From Acidobacteriaceae bacterium (GTDB taxonomy: Bacteria; Acidobacteriota; Terriglobia; Terriglobales; SbA1): DNA of 6,357 bases. Below, in pieces: positions 6,119 to 6,357 of the stretch. The stretch lies in NCBI GenBank assembly GCA_003136335.1, contig PLEA01000265.1, forward strand, positions 1 to 6,357, written 5' to 3'. The notes under the pieces were generated by a model. It saw only the letters and a list, made by a program, of their open reading frames with translations, made no database searches and was not told the DNA's origin. Numbering within the stretch: the stretch's first letter is position 1; the number at the start of each line of letters is the position of its first letter. Both the position numbers and the translations under genes were made by a program.

Positions 6119-6357
6119 ATGAGATATTGCCGGTTTCAATTCAATGGCCAGGTCCAGTACGGGCTGGTTGAGTCCGTTGGCGGACGAGAAGCGATTGTGC
6201 GCATCCTCCTCACCGCTCCGGAAGAGGCTGACGGAGACACGGAGAGCCTGCGCACGCGGCGGATTGAGGCGATTCTGCTGGAAGAAGCTGCGCTGTTGCC
6301 GCCGGTGCGGCCGTCGAAGATTGTGTGCATCGGGCGCAATTATCGCGAGCATGCGGC
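6119..6357 (+). CDS. Fumarylacetoacetate hydrolase (FAA) family protein, N-terminal part; cut by window edge
   Basis: Translation from ATG 6119 gives 79 complete codons starting [19 protein letters not shown] and ending [18 protein letters not shown]. The segment [13 protein letters not shown] is the hallmark that opens the catalytic domain of the FAH family (5-oxopent-3-ene-1,2,5-tricarboxylate decarboxylase, acylpyruvase and 2-hydroxyhepta-2,4-diene-1,7-dioate isomerase types), in which His and downstream acidic residues bind Mg2+ or Mn2+. The N-terminal 60 residues form the small variable domain usual for the roughly 250-280 aa bacterial members. The metal-binding Glu/Asp motifs lie beyond the window, so the exact reaction cannot be assigned; hydrolysis or decarboxylation of a 2-oxo or diketo acid is the family expectation. 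The sequence AGAAGG ends only 2 nt before the ATG, so spacing is short, but the protein start matches the family well. No other in-frame ATG fits better. Confidence 0.88.
   Translation, partial: MRYCRFQFNGQVQYGLVESVGGREAIVRILLTAPEEADGDTESLRTRRIEAILLEEAALLPPVRPSKIVCIGRNYREHA

Noticed and set aside
6086..6352. 88-codon minus-strand frame at the right edge
   Set aside because: It is antisense to the FAA-hydrolase N-terminus, which has the clear KIVCIGRNY motif.

Overview
The window looks like ordinary chromosomal DNA from a Terriglobia-type Acidobacteriota (relatives of Koribacter or the Acidobacteriaceae). The strongest pointer is a secreted protein with the 'VWFA-related Acidobacterial' domain architecture. 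Supporting pointers are a multi-FN3 lipoprotein with a CR...C..PVGE signature, moderately high GC, and two kinds of interspersed extragenic palindromes (AACCACAGAG-type and GGCTGAAaGCC-type) that I associate with such genomes. The lineage is inferred from protein style, not from a marker gene.

Layout: (1) positions 1-1191 hold the 3' part of hslU, the ATPase of the HslUV protease, cut by the window edge inside its Walker A motif. (2) Positions 1192-1302 hold a long imperfect palindrome followed by a 13-bp tandem repeat. (3) Positions 1303-2658 encode a class-III PLP-dependent aminotransferase related to glutamate-1-semialdehyde aminomutase. (4) Positions 2659-2801 hold a second type of extragenic repeat. 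(5) Positions 2802-3896 encode a lipoprotein with three fibronectin type III domains. (6) Convergent to it, with a 42-nt gap, the minus strand of 3939-5861 encodes a secreted TPR plus von Willebrand A protein. (7) Positions 5862-6118 form a divergent intergenic region with two hairpins. (8) Positions 6119-6357 hold the N-terminus of a fumarylacetoacetate-hydrolase-family enzyme, cut by the right edge.

The genes do not form an obvious pathway or operon. hslU and the aminotransferase are cytoplasmic, and repeats separate them from each other and from the lipoprotein gene. The FN3 lipoprotein and the TPR-VWA protein are both exported and carry protein-interaction domains, but they are convergent and so are not co-transcribed. 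I found no phage, CRISPR, toxin-antitoxin, insertion-sequence or RNA gene. The points most worth a second look are the altered PLP-phosphate motif of the aminotransferase, the TPR-linker-VWA fusion with its CxxC, the hairpins in that gene's leader, and the repeats that bracket the aminotransferase gene.
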